DNA from: JABFXC01 sp035551575
GTDB taxonomy: Bacteria > Gemmatimonadota > Gemmatimonadetes > Gemmatimonadales > Gemmatimonadaceae
Reading direction: 5' to 3'
NCBI GenBank assembly: GCA_035551575.1
Contig: DASZNJ010000286.1
Span: 1 to 12,528 of the forward strand
DNA: 12,528 bases
Numbering within the stretch: position 1 is the stretch's first letter; each line of letters opens with the position of its first letter. This document shows positions 9,412 through 12,528 of this stretch, piece after piece. The notes beneath the pieces were generated by a model. That model was given only the letters and a program-made list of their open reading frames with translations. It had not been told where the DNA came from and made no database searches. The position numbers and the translations under genes are program-made.

Positions 9412-10196
9412 TTCTCGCTTTCGACGTCGGCAACACCGAGACCACCATCGGGCTGTTCGATGAGCTCGAGCTGCGCGCCCACTGGCGGCTGACTACCCAT
9501 CCGCGGCGCACCTCCGACGAGATCGGGATCGATCTCCGCGCCCTGCTCGAGTCGGTGGACGTGTCGCCGCCGATGGTGCTGGGCGCCGCGATCGCGTCGG
9601 TGGTTCCACCGGTGACCGAACCGCTCGCCGCGGCATGCGCGCGCTGGATCGGCGTGACACCGGTGATCATCGATGGCGCGTCCCCCCTCCCGATCACCCT
9701 CCAGGTGGATGAGCCGCGCACGGTCGGCGCCGACCGGATCGTCAACACCCTCGCCGCGAGCCGGCTCTATCGGCAGGACGCGATCGTCGTCGATCTCGGC
9801 ACGGCGACGACCTTCGACTGCATCACCGCGAACGGCGTCTTCCTCGGCGGGGTGATCATGCCCGGCGTGCGCACGTCGGCCGAGACGCTGATCAGCCGCA
9901 CGTCGAAGCTCCCGGCCACCGATCTCGTCGCCCCGCGCAAGGTGATCGGAACCAGGACGGAGGAGTGCATCCGCGCCGGGGTGATGCTCGGCTCCGCCGA
10001 CGCGATCGACGGGATCGTTAGGCGTGTCCGCGCCGAGTGGCCGGGTGGGGCGCGCCCGATCTGCATCGCGACGGGTGGATTGGCCGAGCAGTTCGCGCCT
10101 CTTTGCGCGAGCTTCGACCGGGTCGAGCCGGCGCTGACCCTCGAGGGGATCCGGCTGGCCCACGAGCTCCTTACGGGCGGACTGGAGCGCGGCTAA
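9408..10196 (+). CDS. coaX: Type III pantothenate kinase CoaX
   Basis: 262 residues from GTG 9408, with GGAGG (9399-9403) four bases upstream. It phosphorylates pantothenate with ATP, the first step of CoA synthesis; type III enzymes usually need a monovalent cation and resist CoA feedback. It belongs to the ASKHA fold. Motifs are the phosphate loop FDVGNTETTIGLF (Asp6, Gly8, Asn9, Thr10), PRTVGADRIVNTLAA with the catalytic-base Asp109, DLGTATTFDCI (129-139), and GGVIMPGVRTSAETLISRTSKLP. Longer in-frame extensions reach back into birA and are rejected because the GTG gives exactly the family N-terminus. The 4-nt overlap with birA (GTGA) implies translational coupling. It is the last gene of the mutL run. 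Confidence 0.95.
   Translation: MILAFDVGNTETTIGLFDELELRAHWRLTTHPRRTSDEIGIDLRALLESVDVSPPMVLGAAIASVVPPVTEPLAAACARWIGVTPVIIDGASPLPITLQVDEPRTVGADRIVNTLAASRLYRQDAIVVDLGTATTFDCITANGVFLGGVIMPGVRTSAETLISRTSKLPATDLVAPRKVIGTRTEECIRAGVMLGSADAIDGIVRRVRAEWPGGARPICIATGGLAEQFAPLCASFDRVEPALTLEGIRLAHELLTGGLERG
10016..10023 (+). repeat. CGTTAGGC octamer, copy 6 (in coaX)
   Basis: Codes for Val204-Arg205 as GTT AGG. AGG is a rare arginine codon in genes that otherwise use CGC/CGG. Confidence 0.6.
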
Positions 10197-10239
10197 GTCC
10201 GTCGCCGGCATCCCGTTGCGGGCTCTGGCGAGCTGGGCG

Positions 10240-10253
10240 GGCGCGGGAGCGCC
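10240..10253 (+). terminator. Small GC hairpin after coaX, possible terminator
   Basis: GGCGC (10240-10244) and GCGCC (10249-10253) form a perfect 5-bp stem closed by GGGA, a GNRA-type tetraloop, 44 nt after the coaX stop. A weaker hairpin (CCCG-TTG-CGGG, 10212-10222) lies just upstream. No T-run follows either, so intrinsic termination is uncertain. Confidence 0.35.
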
Positions 10254-10315
10254 GATCGCATAAAACATGGAAAATCAACGACTTCTGTGCCAGGTGTCGT
10301 TGCGGGAGGGGGCCC

Positions 10316-10344
10316 TTGACGCGCGTCCGTGTCATTGGTAACTT
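10316..10344 (+). promoter_or_regulatory. groESL promoter (housekeeping sigma type)
   Basis: TTGACG at 10316-10321, a 17-nt spacer, then TAACTT at 10339-10344. Start of transcription is predicted near 10351, immediately before CIRCE. The -35 matches consensus at five of six positions and the spacing is optimal. Confidence 0.75.
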
Positions 10345-10353
10345 CGCACTCTG

Positions 10354-10380
10354 TTAGCACTCTTGTTGAATGAGTGCTAA
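10354..10380. promoter_or_regulatory. CIRCE operator (HrcA binding site)
   Basis: TTAGCACTC (10354-10362), nine bases, GAGTGCTAA (10372-10380): an exact match to the canonical CIRCE inverted repeat. It lies just downstream of the -10 element, so bound HrcA would block initiation, and the repeat would be at the 5' end of the mRNA. It predicts heat-inducible groESL and an hrcA gene elsewhere in the genome. Confidence 0.97.
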
Positions 10381-10434
10381 GCAGCGTCCGAACGCAGTAA
10401 TGACCTGAACCTTATCTATCCCGAGGAGGGACGC

Positions 10435-10737
10435 ATGGCCAATAAAACGGCTACGAAGATCAGCCCCCTGGCCGATCGCGTCGTGATCAAGGCGCTCGAA
10501 GAGACCGAGCAGATGCGCGGCGGCCTGTACATCCCCGACACCGCGAAGGAGAAGCCGCAGCAGGGCGAGATCATCGCCGTCGGTCCCGGCCGCTTCGACG
10601 AGGGCAAGCGGGTGCCGATGGAGCTGAAGGTCGGCGACAAGGTGCTCTACGGAAAGTACAGCGGCACCGAGGTCACCATCGACGGTGAGCAGGTCCTGAT
10701 CCTCCGCGAGACCGACGTCCTCGCCGTCGTCGGGTGA
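10435..10737 (+). CDS. groES: Co-chaperonin GroES
   Basis: 100 residues, the normal size. It forms the heptameric lid of the GroEL folding chamber in the cytoplasm. Core segments are ISPLADRVVIKALEETEQMRGG, the mobile loop (EQMRGGLYIPDTAKEKPQQ, about 24-42) that contacts GroEL, GEIIAVGPGRF, and KVGDKVLYGKYSGTEV with the C-terminal ILRETDVLAVV. A strong Shine-Dalgarno (GAGGAGG, 10423-10429) precedes the ATG by 5 nt, in contrast with the weak sites of the mutL run. First gene of the CIRCE-controlled groESL transcript, with an untranslated leader of about 84 nt. Confidence 0.98.
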   Translation: MANKTATKISPLADRVVIKALEETEQMRGGLYIPDTAKEKPQQGEIIAVGPGRFDEGKRVPMELKVGDKVLYGKYSGTEVTIDGEQVLILRETDVLAVVG

Positions 10738-10741
10738 ACTG

Positions 10742-10776
10742 CAGCTATCAGGCATGAGCCTTCAGCCATCAGCTGG
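10742..10776 (+). repeat. Degenerate heptamer array, CAGCCAT-like
   Basis: Five adjacent 7-bp units begin 5 bp after the groES stop, at 10742, 10749, 10756, 10763 and 10770. They share the consensus CAGCCAT (units such as CAGCTAT, CAGGCAT, CAGCCAT); the last unit keeps only CAGC. Confidence 0.55.
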
Positions 10777-10799
10777 TCCGCTGCACCGCGACCGCTGTC

Positions 10800-10834
10800 G
10801 CTCGACGCTGACGCCTGAGAGCTAACGGCTTTCG
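10800..10834 (-). repeat. Second heptamer array in inverse orientation
   Basis: Five 7-bp units starting at 10800, 10807, 10814, 10821 and 10828 resemble GCTGACG on the + strand (units such as GCTGACG, GCTAACG). This is close to the reverse complement of the first array, rotated. Decay between units is greater here. AGCTATCAGGCATGAGC (10743-10759) and GCTGACGCCTGAGAGCT (10807-10823) can form 14 of 17 pairs. Confidence 0.45.
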
Positions 10835-10871
10835 TCCAACAGAATCTCAGACTCCAAGAGGAGCTCCATAC

Positions 10872-12500
<1,629 letters not shown>

Positions 12501-12503
<3 letters not shown>

Positions 12504-12528
12504 CTGAGTAGGACAGTAAGACAGTAAG
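12501..12528 (+). repeat. 8-bp tandem repeat starting at the groEL stop, cut by window end
   Basis: Units TAGGACAG (12509-12516), TAAGACAG (12517-12524) and the start of another, TAAG (12525-12528). The groEL stop codon begins a diverged unit in the same phase (TAACTGAG, 12501-12508). The array continues beyond the window. Confidence 0.6.

Noticed and set aside
10256..10280. AT-rich island before the groESL promoter, considered as an UP element or second promoter
   Set aside because: It ends about 35 bp upstream of the -35, too far for a standard UP element, and I find no convincing -35/-10 or ECF-type pair around it.

Overview
This window is a high-GC bacterial chromosome segment of mostly housekeeping genes, all on the + strand. 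The likely source is a Gemmatimonadota-like bacterium. That guess rests on very high GC, Bat-type (Bacteroides aerotolerance) proteins, the bacillithiol-type glycosyltransferase BshA, a perfect CIRCE/HrcA operator before groESL, and degenerate 7- and 8-bp tandem repeats between genes. It is an inference from gene content, not a phylogenetic result.

Layout. (1) 1-3168: the 3' part of a Bat locus. A truncated BatC-like periplasmic TPR protein is followed by an 820-residue protein that joins a BatD-like ectodomain to a BatE-like TPR/SH3 module. (2) 3178-3226: a strong inverted repeat overlaps a candidate promoter placed so close to the mutL GTG that the transcript could be leaderless. (3) 3226-10196: a tightly packed run, probably one transcription unit, of mutL, miaA, bshA, a UbiA-family prenyltransferase, uppP, birA and coaX. 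Most junctions overlap by 1-32 nt. The run mixes mismatch repair, tRNA modification, low-molecular-weight thiol synthesis, prenyl/undecaprenyl lipid metabolism, protein biotinylation and CoA synthesis. (4) 10197-10434: a 238-bp regulatory gap with a small GC hairpin, a good sigma-70-type promoter and CIRCE. (5) 10435-12503: groES and groEL, separated by 134 bp that hold degenerate heptamer repeats arranged as an inverted repeat. An 8-bp tandem repeat begins at the groEL stop codon and runs off the window.

How the genes work together. The Bat proteins are envelope proteins associated with VWA partners that would lie upstream. The middle block supplies core maintenance and cofactor functions that need only low, coupled expression. 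groESL is a separate, strongly expressed, heat-inducible unit under predicted HrcA repression.

I see no CRISPR array, transposase, integrase, tRNA/rRNA or defence system, and no gene-free stretch over 300 bp. The least explained signals are short. The octamer CGTTAGGC (either strand) occurs six times in 12.5 kb and pulls rare codons into several genes. The others are the repeats flanking groEL, the palindrome at the mutL promoter, and altered motif residues in MutL and the UbiA protein.
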